A stretch of 64,000 bases of DNA from JACVRW01 sp034664125 (GTDB taxonomy: Bacteria > Actinomycetota > Thermoleophilia > Solirubrobacterales > Thermoleophilaceae). Shown piece after piece: positions 8,507-17,863 of the stretch (within the stretch, counting starts at the first letter, position 1; each line of letters begins with the position of its first letter). The DNA lies in assembly GCA_034664125.1 (NCBI GenBank), contig JAXDIG010000054.1:94255-158254 (forward strand), in the 5' to 3' direction. The notes beneath the pieces were generated by a model. The model was given only the letters and a program-made list of their open reading frames with translations, was not told the DNA's origin and searched no databases. The position numbers and the translations under genes are program-made.

Positions 8507-10120
8507 GTGCGCTGGTTGACCCTGCCGCTGGCCCTGCTCACCGCGGCGATCCTGATTCCCGCCTCGGCGCTCGGCCACGCGGAGCGCTTCGCGTACTTCC
8601 CTGACCACACGCTCGGCAGCGTGCCCAAGTACCGCACCGGCGGGCCGTCGCTCGTGGTGTGCAAGCCGGACTCCGCCAAGCGCATCGCGAAGATGGGCGG
8701 CTCGGGCAAGGCGGCGCGCGCCGCGCGGCGCCGCAACCTCGCGCTGCTGCCGCGCTGCAGGTACCCGCACATCCAGGAGGCGGTCAACGCCGCGGGCAAC
8801 GGCTACCGCATCCTCGTGCTGCCCGGCGTGTACAAGGAGGAGCCCAGCCGCCGCGTGCCCAACGACGGCGATGCCTGCAAGGGCAACCAGTACAAGGGCG
8901 AGGAGCCGGGGACCAAGAGCTACAAGTTCCAGCGCGACTGCCCGAACGTGCAGAACCTGATCGCGATCACCGGCGACGACAACGACGCCGACCGCCGCTG
9001 CGACGACAAGTGCAACCTGCAGATCGAGGGCACCGGCCTGCGGCCGCAGGACGTCAAGGTCGTGGGCGGCGGCTACGGCCTGAAGCCGGGCGCGAAGCTG
9101 AACGTCTTTCGCGCCGACCGCGCCGACGGCGTGTTCCTGCGCAACTTCCTCGTCGAGTACTCGGACTTCAACAACGTCTACGTGCTCGAGACGAACGGCT
9201 TCCGGCTGGAGAACGTGATCTCGCGCTGGAGCCGCGAGTACGGCTTCCTCAGCTTCACCTCCGACAACGGGCTCTACAACCACGTGAAGGCCTTCGGCTC
9301 GGGCGACTCCGGCATCTACCCGGGCTCGGGGCCGGAGGGCCACTGCCAGCGCTACGGAATCGAGATCCGCAACTCGGAGTCGTTCGGCAACACGATCGGG
9401 TGGTCGGGCACCGCCGGCAACGGCGTGTACACGCACGACTCGAAGTTCCACCACAACGCCACCGGCATCACGATGGACTCGTTCGCCGGCGGGCACCCCG
9501 GCATGCCGCAGGACTGCTCGAAGTGGGAGGACAACCAGGTCTACTCGAACAACGCGGACCTGTTCAACGCCAAGCGCGACGCCTACTGCAAGAACACTCC
9601 GAACGAGAAGCGCGACCCGAGCAAGGTCTGCCCGACCTTCCAGGTGCCGGTCGGCACCGGCATCCTGACCGGCGGCGGCAACGGCAACATCTTCCGCAAC
9701 AACTGGATCTACGACAACTGGCGTCGCGGGACGATGCTGTTCTGGGTGCCGGGCCAGCTGCGCGGCGAGGACCAGACCGGCCAGTCAGCGCCGGTCAGCA
9801 CCTACGAGACGTCGCACAACAACAAGTACATCGGCAACCACATGGGCGTGCGGCCGAACGGCCGGCGTGACCCGAACGGCGTCGACTTCTGGTGGGACGA
9901 GGAGGGCGGCGGCAACTGCTGGTCGGACAACAAGGGCCCCGGCGGCGGCGTCTTCACGAGTGACCCGACGCCCCTGTTCGCCTGCCCGGGCGGCAGCCCC
10001 GACACGCCGGGCAGCACCGTCAAGCAGGGCGCGCTGTTCGGCTGCGCGACGTGGGATCCGAAGGACAACCCGGATCCCGTCGGCTGCGACTGGTTCACCC
10101 GGCCGCCCGAGCCCAAGTAG
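8507..10120 (+). CDS. Secreted right-handed parallel beta-helix protein
   Basis: 537 residues with an N-terminal signal peptide (hydrophobic segment about 5-22, cleavage near ALG-HA). After a Lys/Arg-rich start, HIQEAVNAAGNGYRILVLPGVY opens the helix, as in pectate-lyase-like and NosD-like proteins. Many short turns rich in Asn and Asp follow (for example NNVYVLETNGF, NSESFGN, HNATGI, NIFRNNWIYDN), the ladder pattern of a parallel beta-helix. Nine or more Cys residues suggest extracytoplasmic disulfides. Function is unknown; carbohydrate binding or cleavage is plausible. Its last base is shared with the next gene's GTG, so the two are likely co-expressed. Confidence 0.82.
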   Translation: MRWLTLPLALLTAAILIPASALGHAERFAYFPDHTLGSVPKYRTGGPSLVVCKPDSAKRIAKMGGSGKAARAARRRNLALLPRCRYPHIQEAVNAAGNGYRILVLPGVYKEEPSRRVPNDGDACKGNQYKGEEPGTKSYKFQRDCPNVQNLIAITGDDNDADRRCDDKCNLQIEGTGLRPQDVKVVGGGYGLKPGAKLNVFRADRADGVFLRNFLVEYSDFNNVYVLETNGFRLENVISRWSREYGFLSFTSDNGLYNHVKAFGSGDSGIYPGSGPEGHCQRYGIEIRNSESFGNTIGWSGTAGNGVYTHDSKFHHNATGITMDSFAGGHPGMPQDCSKWEDNQVYSNNADLFNAKRDAYCKNTPNEKRDPSKVCPTFQVPVGTGILTGGGNGNIFRNNWIYDNWRRGTMLFWVPGQLRGEDQTGQSAPVSTYETSHNNKYIGNHMGVRPNGRRDPNGVDFWWDEEGGGNCWSDNKGPGGGVFTSDPTPLFACPGGSPDTPGSTVKQGALFGCATWDPKDNPDPVGCDWFTRPPEPK

Positions 10121-10587
10121 TGGTTCGCCTCAGATGGGTGCTGGTCGCCGCTCTCGCGGCGGTCGCGCCGCTCGCCTGCGGCGGTGACGGCAGCGAGGGC
10201 ACCGGCGCGCTCGTCTGGGTCAAGCAACCGACGCTGGTGAAGCAGGAGACGCTGCCGCGCGACCGCGTCCTCGTGGGGATGGTGCGCAACGACTCGCTGC
10301 GCCGGATCACGCTCAAGGCCACCGGCGTGCGCGCGCTGGACGAGGACGGCAACGCGCTGGAGGGGAACGCGACCTTCATCCGCGGCTATGTCCACCCGCT
10401 CTACCCGCCCACGCGCCCGCCGGCGGGCGGGCTGCCGGACTCGGAGCTGATCCGGCTCGGGCGGGTGGTGCGGCTGGATCCCGGCAAGCGCAGCCACCTG
10501 AGCGTGGCGTGGCGGCTGAAGCCGGGCGGCAAGCCGCCGGTGCGCATCGACTACGGGTTCGGATGGCTCCCCATCCCGGGGAGCTGA
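10120..10587 (+). CDS. Small predicted lipoprotein, unknown function
   Basis: 155 residues from GTG 10120, whose G is the last base of the upstream TAG. This start gives a clean lipoprotein signal peptide ending in the lipobox PLAC (Cys about residue 20); longer readings upstream would bury it inside the previous gene. The rest is a small beta-rich domain (alternating hydrophobic strands, TLVKQETLPRDRVLVGMVRN) with no motif I recognise. It is probably anchored on the outer face of the membrane and may partner with the beta-helix protein it is translationally coupled to. Confidence 0.75.
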   Translation: MVRLRWVLVAALAAVAPLACGGDGSEGTGALVWVKQPTLVKQETLPRDRVLVGMVRNDSLRRITLKATGVRALDEDGNALEGNATFIRGYVHPLYPPTRPPAGGLPDSELIRLGRVVRLDPGKRSHLSVAWRLKPGGKPPVRIDYGFGWLPIPGS

Positions 10588-10618
10588 GGCGTCGCCTGCG
10601 AGAATCGGCGGGCCGCCG

Positions 10619-11611
10619 ATGACCAAGCTCGCCCGCGCATCTTTTCGCGAGCGGATCGAGCGCGCCGAGGAGGCGCGCCACTCCCCGCTCGCCACGCCCT
10701 CCTACCCCGCGCGCCGCGTGCGGGAGGAGCCCGACTCGGACCACCGCACCCCCTTCCAGCGCGACCGCGACCGGATCGTCCACTCGAAGGCGTTCCGGCG
10801 CCTCAAGCACAAGACGCAGGTGTTCATCGCCCCCGAGGGCGACCACTACCGCACCCGGCTCACCCACACGCTCGAAACCTGCGGGATCGCGCGGACGGTG
10901 GCGCGGGCGCTCGGCCTCAACGAGGACCTGACCGAGGCGATCGGCCTGGGGCACGACCTCGGGCACCCGCCCTTCGGCCACGTCGGCGAGGAGGTGCTCG
11001 ACGGGTGCGTGCGCGCGCGCTGGGGGCACGCCTTCAGGCACAACGAGCACTCGCTGCGCATGGTCGACCAGATCGAGAACATCAACCTCACCGAGCAGGT
11101 GCGCGACGGGATCCTGCACCACACCGGTCCTGAGGCGCCGGCCACGCTCGAGGGCCGGATCCTGAAGCTGGTGGACCGGATCGCCTACATCAACCACGAC
11201 ATTGACGACGCCATCCGCGCAGGCGTGCTGCGCTTCGAGCAGCTGCCGCGCGCCGAGATCGAGCTACTCGGCTCGACTGGCTCCGAGCGCATCGAGGCGC
11301 TCGTGGTGGACCTGCTGGACCGCTCGGAGGACGCCGGCGACATCGTGCAGGGGGAGGAAGTCGGCGGCGCGATGCTTCGCCTCCGCGAGTTCATGTTCGA
11401 GCAGGTCTACCTGGGGCCGGAGGCGCAGCGCCAGAAGCCGCGCATCGAGCGCATGATGCGCGCGCTGTTCGAGCACTACACGGAGCATCCGCCACCGCCA
11501 CTGACCGCGGACGCCTCCGACGAGCAGCGCGTGGTGGATTGGCTCGCGGGCATGACCGACCGCTTCGCGATCCGCTCCTTCGAGGACCTGTCGCTGCCGC
11601 AGGGGTTCTGA
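10619..11611 (+). CDS. dgt: dGTP triphosphohydrolase-like HD protein
   Basis: 330 residues. The HD-domain ligands are seen as RTRLTHTLE (His), GLGHDLGHPPFGH (His-Asp) and the distal LVDRIAYINHDIDD Asp. The RTPFQRDRDRIVHSKAFRRLKHKTQVF segment is the hallmark of bacterial dNTP triphosphohydrolases of the Dgt-like type. It converts dNTPs to nucleoside plus triphosphate, affecting dNTP pools. The gene precedes dnaG by 2 bp, the conserved actinobacterial dgt-dnaG pairing. Confidence 0.95.
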   Translation: MTKLARASFRERIERAEEARHSPLATPSYPARRVREEPDSDHRTPFQRDRDRIVHSKAFRRLKHKTQVFIAPEGDHYRTRLTHTLETCGIARTVARALGLNEDLTEAIGLGHDLGHPPFGHVGEEVLDGCVRARWGHAFRHNEHSLRMVDQIENINLTEQVRDGILHHTGPEAPATLEGRILKLVDRIAYINHDIDDAIRAGVLRFEQLPRAEIELLGSTGSERIEALVVDLLDRSEDAGDIVQGEEVGGAMLRLREFMFEQVYLGPEAQRQKPRIERMMRALFEHYTEHPPPPLTADASDEQRVVDWLAGMTDRFAIRSFEDLSLPQGF

Positions 11612-11613
11612 GG

Positions 11614-13374
11614 ATGGCGCTGTTCACTCGCGACTCAATCGACCGGCTGCGCGACACGATCGACATGGTCGACCTGGTCGGCAGCAAGACCGACCTGCGC
11701 CGGGTCGGCTCGCGCTGGACCGGGCTGTGCCCCTTCCACGACGAGCGCACCCCCTCGTTCTCGGTCAACGCGGACGAGAAGCTCTTCTACTGCTTCGGCT
11801 GCCAGGCCAAGGGAGACGCCTTCGGCTTCGTCGAGCAGTCGGAGGGGCTGGACTTCCGCGAGGCGGTCGAGCTGCTCGGCGACCGCTACGGGGTGGAGCT
11901 GCAGCTCGAGAACGACGACCCGCAGGCCGAGGATCGCCGCCGCCGCAAGGAACGGCTGATGAAGCTGCTCGACCGCACGGCGGGCTTCTACGCCACCTAC
12001 CTGTGGGAGTCCGAGGAGGCGTCCAAGGCGCGGGAGTACCTCGCCGGGCGCGGGCTGGGGGAGGAGGTGCTGCGCGAGTTTCGCGTGGGCTACGCGCCGA
12101 GCGCCTGGGACCGGGTGATCGTGGGGGCGCAGCGCGACGGCTTCGGGCCACCGGAGCTGGTGGCGGCCGGGCTCGCCCAGCGCGGGCGCGAGGGCGGCCT
12201 GTACGACCGCTTCCGGGGGCGCATCATGTTCCCGCTCGCGAATGCCCGCGGACGGGTGCTCGGCTTCGGCGCGCGCGCCATGGCGGAGGGTCGTGGGCCG
12301 AAATACCTAAATACTTCAGAAAACGACATCTACCACAAGGGGCGACAGCTGTTCGGCATCGACCTCGCTCGTGCGCACGCGGCCAGGAACGGTCGCATCG
12401 TGGTAGTGGAGGGTTATACGGACGTGCTGGCGCTTCACCAGGCAGGGATTCGCGAGTCCGTGGCCATCATGGGCACGGCGCTGACGGCCGAGCAGATGGC
12501 CGAGCTGGGCAGGGCGGCGCCGCTGGTGGTGCTCGCCCTCGACGCCGATCGGTCCGGGCAGGAGGCGATGCTGAGGGCGGCGCAGCACGGTGGCGTCGAG
12601 CTGCGCGCCGTCGAGATGCCGGAGGGCAGCGATCCTGCAGACTTGCTTGCGGACGGCGGCGCGGAGGCCTTTACCAAGCTGCTCGACGCCGCTCTGGCAA
12701 TGATCCAGTTTCAGATTCGCCGGGTTCTTGCCGATGCAGATCTCGGTACGCCCACCGGTAGGGACAAAGCACTTGAGGAGGCGCGCGGCTTGATCGCTGC
12801 CACACCCGAACGGACTGCCATGAGGGATGAGCTGGTCCGCGAGATTGCGGATCGCCTCGACGTGCCGGCTGAGTACGTGCGCGCGGCGCCCAGCGGCCGC
12901 CCGACGCGCGCGTCCGGCTCCGCCCCTGTCGCGCGCACGCCGGTGCTGCCCGTCGGCGCCTCGGCGGGCGAGGTGGCCTTCCGCGCGGAGCGCGAGTTCC
13001 TGCTGCGCTGCCTGGCCAGCGGCGACCTCGGGCGCGAGTACCTCTCCCGGCCGGGCGACGACCAGCTCTCCGACGCCACGCGGCGCGCGCGCGAGCATCT
13101 CGTGACGCACTTCGACGACCCGCTTGCCGCGCTGTCGGAGGACGAGTCCGCCCTGGCGGCGCTCGTCACCGACGTGGCGCTGGCGGCGCAGGAGCAGCCG
13201 GCCAGCGACGAGGCGGTCCTGCGCATGAGCATCCTTCAGCTCGAGAAGCGGCGCCTCGAGCGCGAGATCCGGCGCGCGGCCCACGAGGGCGACCACGCGC
13301 GCCAGAGCGAGCTGGCGGCCGCGGAGCAGCGCGTGCGCGGCGAGCTCGACGAGGTCATGGGGCAGACCGCATGA
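11614..13374 (+). CDS. dnaG: DNA primase
   Basis: 586 residues from ATG 11614. The N-terminal zinc ribbon has Cys39, His42, Cys60 and Cys63 (CPFHDERTPSF and FYCFGC). The catalytic core carries KYLNTSEND and the Toprim motifs VVVEGYTDVLALHQAG and LALDADRSG. A C-terminal helical helicase-binding region follows. It makes RNA primers at the replication fork. Codon use inside about 12,300-12,840 is markedly less G/C-biased at third positions than the rest of the gene (AAA, CTA, TTT, GCA, CTT appear), though the protein stays conserved. It overlaps rpoD by ATGA. Confidence 0.97.
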   Translation: MALFTRDSIDRLRDTIDMVDLVGSKTDLRRVGSRWTGLCPFHDERTPSFSVNADEKLFYCFGCQAKGDAFGFVEQSEGLDFREAVELLGDRYGVELQLENDDPQAEDRRRRKERLMKLLDRTAGFYATYLWESEEASKAREYLAGRGLGEEVLREFRVGYAPSAWDRVIVGAQRDGFGPPELVAAGLAQRGREGGLYDRFRGRIMFPLANARGRVLGFGARAMAEGRGPKYLNTSENDIYHKGRQLFGIDLARAHAARNGRIVVVEGYTDVLALHQAGIRESVAIMGTALTAEQMAELGRAAPLVVLALDADRSGQEAMLRAAQHGGVELRAVEMPEGSDPADLLADGGAEAFTKLLDAALAMIQFQIRRVLADADLGTPTGRDKALEEARGLIAATPERTAMRDELVREIADRLDVPAEYVRAAPSGRPTRASGSAPVARTPVLPVGASAGEVAFRAEREFLLRCLASGDLGREYLSRPGDDQLSDATRRAREHLVTHFDDPLAALSEDESALAALVTDVALAAQEQPASDEAVLRMSILQLEKRRLEREIRRAAHEGDHARQSELAAAEQRVRGELDEVMGQTA

Positions 13375-14339
13375 CGCCGAGCGACTTCAAGGACGAGGAG
13401 CCGGAAGGCTTCGACGCCCCCGACGTCGAGGAGGCCGAGGAGCTCGACGACGTCGTCGGCGGTCCGATCACCGCCGGCGTGCCGGTCGCGCCGCCCGAGC
13501 AGGGCGCCGAGGATGCCGTCCGGCTCTACCTCCGCTCGATCGGGCGGGTGCCGCTGCTCACGCGTGAGGACGAGGTGCGCCTCGCAAAGCGCATCGAGCA
13601 GAACGACATGAGCGCCAAGAACGCGCTGATCGAGGCGAACCTGAGGCTGGTGGTGTCGATCGCCAAGCGCTACACGGGCCGCGGTCTGACCCTGCTGGAC
13701 CTGATCCAGGAGGGCAACCTGGGGCTGATCCGCGCGGTCGAGAAGTTCGACTGGCGCCGCGGCTTCAAGTTCTCGACCTACGCAACGTGGTGGATCCGGC
13801 AGGCGATCACGCGCGCGCTGGCCGACCAGTCGCGCACGATCCGGATCCCGGTGCACATGGTGGAGCGCATGAACCGGGTGGCGCGCGCCAAGCGGTCCCT
13901 GATGCAGCAGAACAACCGCGAGCCGTCGTTCGAGGAGATCGCCGACCTGGTCGAGATGACGCCGAAGAAGGTGGAGGAGATCCTCAAGCTCGGGCAGGAG
14001 CCGGTGTCGCTGGAGGCGCCGGTCGGCGGGGAGGAGGGCGACGCCTCGCTGGGCGACTTCATCTCGGACGAGGCCGGCGACCGCCCGCTGGAGGTCGTCG
14101 CCAACCGCATCCGCGACAAGGACCTCCTGGAGGTGCTCGACTCGCTGCCCTGGCGCGAGCGCCGCGTGATCGAACTGCGTTACGGCCTGGGCGACAAGGG
14201 CCCGATGACCCTCGAGGACATCGGCCAGGAGGTCGGAGTGACCCGCGAACGAGTGCGCCAGATCGAATCCAAGACGCTGGCGATGCTGAAGGCCTCGGGC
14301 GGAGCGGACCGGCTCGCCGGAACGGCCGACGAGGCCTGA
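13371..14339 (+). CDS. rpoD: RNA polymerase primary-type sigma factor (RpoD/SigA family)
   Basis: 322 residues. A short acidic N-terminus is followed by region 1.2 (AVRLYLRSIGRVPLLTREDE), region 2 (NLRLVVSIAKRYTGRGL, DLIQEGNLGLIRAVEKFDW, FSTYATWWIRQAI), region 3 (EPSFEEIADLVEMT) and region 4 (VIELRYGLGD, TLEDIGQEVGVTRERVRQIE). This is a group 1/2 sigma70 set, recognising -35 and -10 promoters. The N-terminal region 1.1 is much shorter than in E. coli, as in many Actinobacteria. dnaG-rpoD coupling by ATGA overlap reproduces part of the classical macromolecular synthesis operon and supports it being the housekeeping sigma. Confidence 0.95.
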   Translation: MTPSDFKDEEPEGFDAPDVEEAEELDDVVGGPITAGVPVAPPEQGAEDAVRLYLRSIGRVPLLTREDEVRLAKRIEQNDMSAKNALIEANLRLVVSIAKRYTGRGLTLLDLIQEGNLGLIRAVEKFDWRRGFKFSTYATWWIRQAITRALADQSRTIRIPVHMVERMNRVARAKRSLMQQNNREPSFEEIADLVEMTPKKVEEILKLGQEPVSLEAPVGGEEGDASLGDFISDEAGDRPLEVVANRIRDKDLLEVLDSLPWRERRVIELRYGLGDKGPMTLEDIGQEVGVTRERVRQIESKTLAMLKASGGADRLAGTADEA

Positions 14340-14364
14340 TCCGGGCGAATTTTCCGTCCGCTAT

Positions 14365-14380
14365 ACGAACTAGTGTTCGT
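14365..14380 (+). promoter_or_regulatory. LexA (SOS) box overlapping a probable leaderless promoter
   Basis: ACGAAC-TAGT-GTTCGT is a perfect 6+6 dyad matching the GAAC-N4-GTTC Gram-positive LexA operator. The central TAGTGT (14371-14376) fits a -10 hexamer placing transcription start near 14383-14384, exactly the GTG start of the HNH gene. LexA binding here would block the promoter. Confidence 0.7.
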
Positions 14381-14383
14381 GTA

Positions 14384-14761
14384 GTGGACGAGGGATTGCC
14401 GAAGTACGCGGAGCGGGTCTGCCGCACGCATGGGCGGACCGCCTTCGTGCTCGAGGGCCGCGGCTACTACCGCTGCAAGGCGTGCCGGATGCAACGAGTG
14501 ATGGACTGGCGCCGCCGCGCAAAGTCGTTGCTGATCGCGGAAGCCGGCGGCTGCTGCCAGCTCTGCGGATACGACCGCTGTAGCGGGGCCCTGCACTTCC
14601 ACCACGTCGACCCGGCGCAGAAGGAATTCGGCATATCAAGGCGAGGCTTCACCCGCTCGATCGAGAAGATGCGCGCCGAAGCGGCCAAGTGCGTCCTGTT
14701 GTGCTCAAATTGCCATGCGGAGGTCGAGGCCGGAATCGCTAGGCTTCCGGCGGCAGCTTGA
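14384..14761 (+). CDS. HNH endonuclease, probably SOS-regulated
   Basis: 125 residues from GTG 14384. An N-terminal zinc ribbon (CRTHG ... YRCKAC) precedes the HNH domain: CQLCGY, the catalytic-like LHFHHVDP, and a distal CVLLCSNCHAEVEAG pair that completes the second zinc site. Such proteins cut or nick DNA with a beta-beta-alpha metal finger. No ribosome-binding site lies before the GTG; the -10 position suggests a leaderless transcript. A LexA-type box ends four bases before the start, so I infer induction by DNA damage. The gene follows rpoD by 44 bp but appears independently regulated. It could be a small mobile-type nuclease or a repair nuclease. Confidence 0.88.
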   Translation: MDEGLPKYAERVCRTHGRTAFVLEGRGYYRCKACRMQRVMDWRRRAKSLLIAEAGGCCQLCGYDRCSGALHFHHVDPAQKEFGISRRGFTRSIEKMRAEAAKCVLLCSNCHAEVEAGIARLPAAA

Positions 14762-14785
14762 AGGCGATGTACCCCAAATAGACAG

Positions 14786-14858
14786 TCCGGGGTAGCTCAA
14801 TTGGCGGAGCAGCGCCCTGTTAAGGCGATGGCTGTGGGTTCGAGTCCCACCCCCGGAG
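14786..14858 (+). tRNA. tRNA-Asn (GTT)
   Basis: 73-nt cloverleaf: acceptor TCCGGGG (14786-14792) pairs with CCCCGGA (14851-14857), discriminator G 14858. The D arm GCTC-AATTGGCGGA-GAGC has one overlapping base by position; the anticodon GTT is at 14819-14821 in loop CTGTTAA; the T arm is GTGGG-TTCGAGT-CCCAC. CCA is not encoded. Confidence 0.95.
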
Positions 14859-14892
14859 CTCAGCTGGAGGCCGTCGCGAGCGGTTGCGCCTC

Positions 14893-15834
14893 TTACGGCA
14901 GCCGGGCCGTCCCCCTCAGGCCGAACGCCGCCGCCGCGGCCAGCAGCAGGCCGCCTCCGGCGGCGAACGCGACCGTGATCTCGCGCTGCTCCTTCTTGGA
15001 CGCTACGCGCGAGCCCAGGCCCTTGTAGATCCGGGCTAGGCCGTCGGCGTCCTCTGCCTGGAAGGCGCGGCCACCCGAGAGCTCGGCGATCCGCCTCATC
15101 GTCTCTGGATCGGGCGGCACCGGGAGGATCGCGCCCGTGGGTGTCTCGATCGTCGCTCCGCGGGTGCCCAGCGCCACCGTGTGGATCGGTATGTGCAGCT
15201 TGCGCGCGGCCCGTGCGACCTCGGTGGGATCGCGACCGGTGGTCGTGGCGCCGTCGGACAGCAGCACAATCGCCGCCGGCGGGCGCTTCGCGGCGGGTCC
15301 GTTGTCGACCATGTCGACGGCGGCGGCCAGGGCGTCGCCGGTTGCCGTACCCCCGTCGGCGCTGAGGCTGTCGATCAGGTCCTTGACCTTGTTGCGGTCG
15401 TCTGTGGGCGGCTCGAGCGTGTGCGGGTCCGACGAGAACGCCACGGCCCCGACACGCGCGGCATCGGGCACCTCGTCGAGAAAGCGCTGCGCCGCGGAGC
15501 GGGCCGCCTCGAGGCGGCTTGGCTCGACGTCGTTGGCCAGCATCGAGCGCGACACGTCGGTCACCAGCACGATCGAAGCCTGCTCCTGGGGCACGGCGAC
15601 CGTCGCCTGCGGGCGCGCCAGCGCCAGGCTGAGCGCCGCGAGCGCCGCGAGGAAGAGGGCGAGCGGGAGGCGCCGCCGCCAGGAGGAGACGCGCGGCAAC
15701 AGCGGCGCGAGCGTGGCGACGGCGGGGAAGCGCACCGCGTAGCGGCGCGCCCGCCGGCGAGCGACGACGTGCGCCGCCAGTACCAGAGGGACCAGCGCGA
15801 GAGCCGCGAGGAACACGGGCGAGGCGAAGCTCAC
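14893..15834 (-). CDS. VWA-domain membrane protein (BatA-like), copy 1
   Basis: 313 residues from GTG at 15834. Two N-terminal membrane segments (about 8-26 and 58-74), a von Willebrand A domain with MIDAS DVSRS at 93-97 and a later SDGATTTG metal site, then a C-terminal membrane segment (about 288-306). This is the Bat layout, with the VWA domain probably outside the cytoplasm. It is last in a MoxR-DUF58-VWA operon, a combination linked to MoxR-assisted protein maturation or envelope stress tolerance. The start lies 37 bp after the DUF58 stop. A close paralog sits at 19,825-20,784. Confidence 0.9.
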   Translation of the reverse strand: MSFASPVFLAALALVPLVLAAHVVARRRARRYAVRFPAVATLAPLLPRVSSWRRRLPLALFLAALAALSLALARPQATVAVPQEQASIVLVTDVSRSMLANDVEPSRLEAARSAAQRFLDEVPDAARVGAVAFSSDPHTLEPPTDDRNKVKDLIDSLSADGGTATGDALAAAVDMVDNGPAAKRPPAAIVLLSDGATTTGRDPTEVARAARKLHIPIHTVALGTRGATIETPTGAILPVPPDPETMRRIAELSGGRAFQAEDADGLARIYKGLGSRVASKKEQREITVAFAAGGGLLLAAAAAFGLRGTARLP

Positions 15835-15871
15835 GGGAGCCTCCGGCCGGGAGTGGCGCGGCGTCCCCGGG

Positions 15872-16791
15872 TCACGCCAGCCTCCGCCCCAGCTCGCGAG
15901 CCCATGCACCCGCCGTCGACAGCGCCACGTGCTCCGCTCCCGCTTGTCGCAGCGCTGCCGCCACCGCCGTCCGCTCTTCAGAGGCGGCCCTCGCGAAGCG
16001 CTCGCGCAGGCGCCGATCGGCGGTGTCGACCTCGATCCGCTCGCCGGTCTCCGGGTCCACCATCGCCAGCCGGCCCACCGCGGGGAGCTCGCGCTCACGC
16101 GGGTCGTACACCTCCACGGCCATCATGGTGTGCCGCGCGCAGAGGGCCGCCAGCGGGCGCGCCCAGTCGGTCGGGCCCGCGAAGTCCGACACCACCACCA
16201 CGAGGCTGCGCGGGCGCGCCAGGCGTCCCGCGCGAACCAGCGCGCGCGCCAGCGGCTCGCCGGCCGCCCCATCGGGCGCCACGCCCTCGGCCAGCGCCCG
16301 CCGCAGCCCGATGCGCGCGCCGCGGCCCCCGCGAGGCGGCAGCAGCCGGGTGGCCGGACCGCCGAACGTCAGCAACCCAACCCGCCCGCCGCGCCGGACC
16401 GCGATCGCCCCCAACACGTCGGCGACGCCGTCGGCCACGTCGCTCTTCAGCCGGTCGGCCGTGCCGAAGGCCATCGAGGGTGACACGTCCACCGCCAGCC
16501 AGGTGGTGAGCAGCCGCTCCGGCACGTGCTGGCGCACGTGCGGAATGCCGGTGCGCGCCGTCGCCGAGGCGTCGATCTGACGCACGTCGTCGCCCGGCTG
16601 GTAGGGGCGCAGCTGCGCGAGCTCGGTGCCGCTGCCCACTCCGGCGCCGCGGTGCTCGCCCGCGCTTATGCCGCCCACGCGCCGCACGAAGGCGAGGTCG
16701 AGCGCATCGACGAGCGCGCCCGGAACGGGGCCGGGCCCCTGGCGCACGGCGGGTGGGCGCAGCCCCGTCGGGCCGGGGGCGGCCGCGGCGC

Positions 16792-16795
<4 letters not shown>
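15872..16795 (-). CDS. DUF58 / VWA-like protein of the MoxR operon
   Basis: 307 residues. The core DUF58 motif is ELAQLRPYQPGDDVRQIDASATARTGIPHVRQ, followed by the degenerate VWA strand WLAVDVSPSMAF and VVVVSDFAG. No membrane segment is visible, so it is probably cytosolic and an adaptor for MoxR. The GTG start overlaps the MoxR TGA in GTGA, indicating coupling. The N-terminal 30 residues are Pro/Gly-rich and less certain as part of the fold. Confidence 0.9.
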
Positions 16796-17799
<1,004 letters not shown>

Positions 17800-17809
17800 G
17801 GCGGCCAAA

Positions 17810-17840
17810 CTAGGAGGCCCGCTGTCACCGCGGCATAACG
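17810..17840. promoter_or_regulatory. Shared 31-bp box, copy 1 (moxR/response-regulator divergent promoter)
   Basis: Starts CTAGG and ends GTCACC-N3-GCATAACG, with 14 bp from the start of CTAGG to the start of GTCACC. A second copy at 21,970-22,000 upstream of htrA has identical spacing and 23 of 31 matching positions. Read on the minus strand it is CGTTATGC-N3-GGTGAC, like a response-regulator direct-repeat or promoter site, 10 bp from the moxR start. Confidence 0.65.
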
Positions 17841-17863
17841 CGCGGCTCACTACCCTGAAACGA

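Noticed and set aside
10051..10119. Upstream extension of the lipoprotein ORF
   Set aside because: Buries the signal peptide and overlaps the beta-helix gene; GTG 10,120 gives a clean lipobox.
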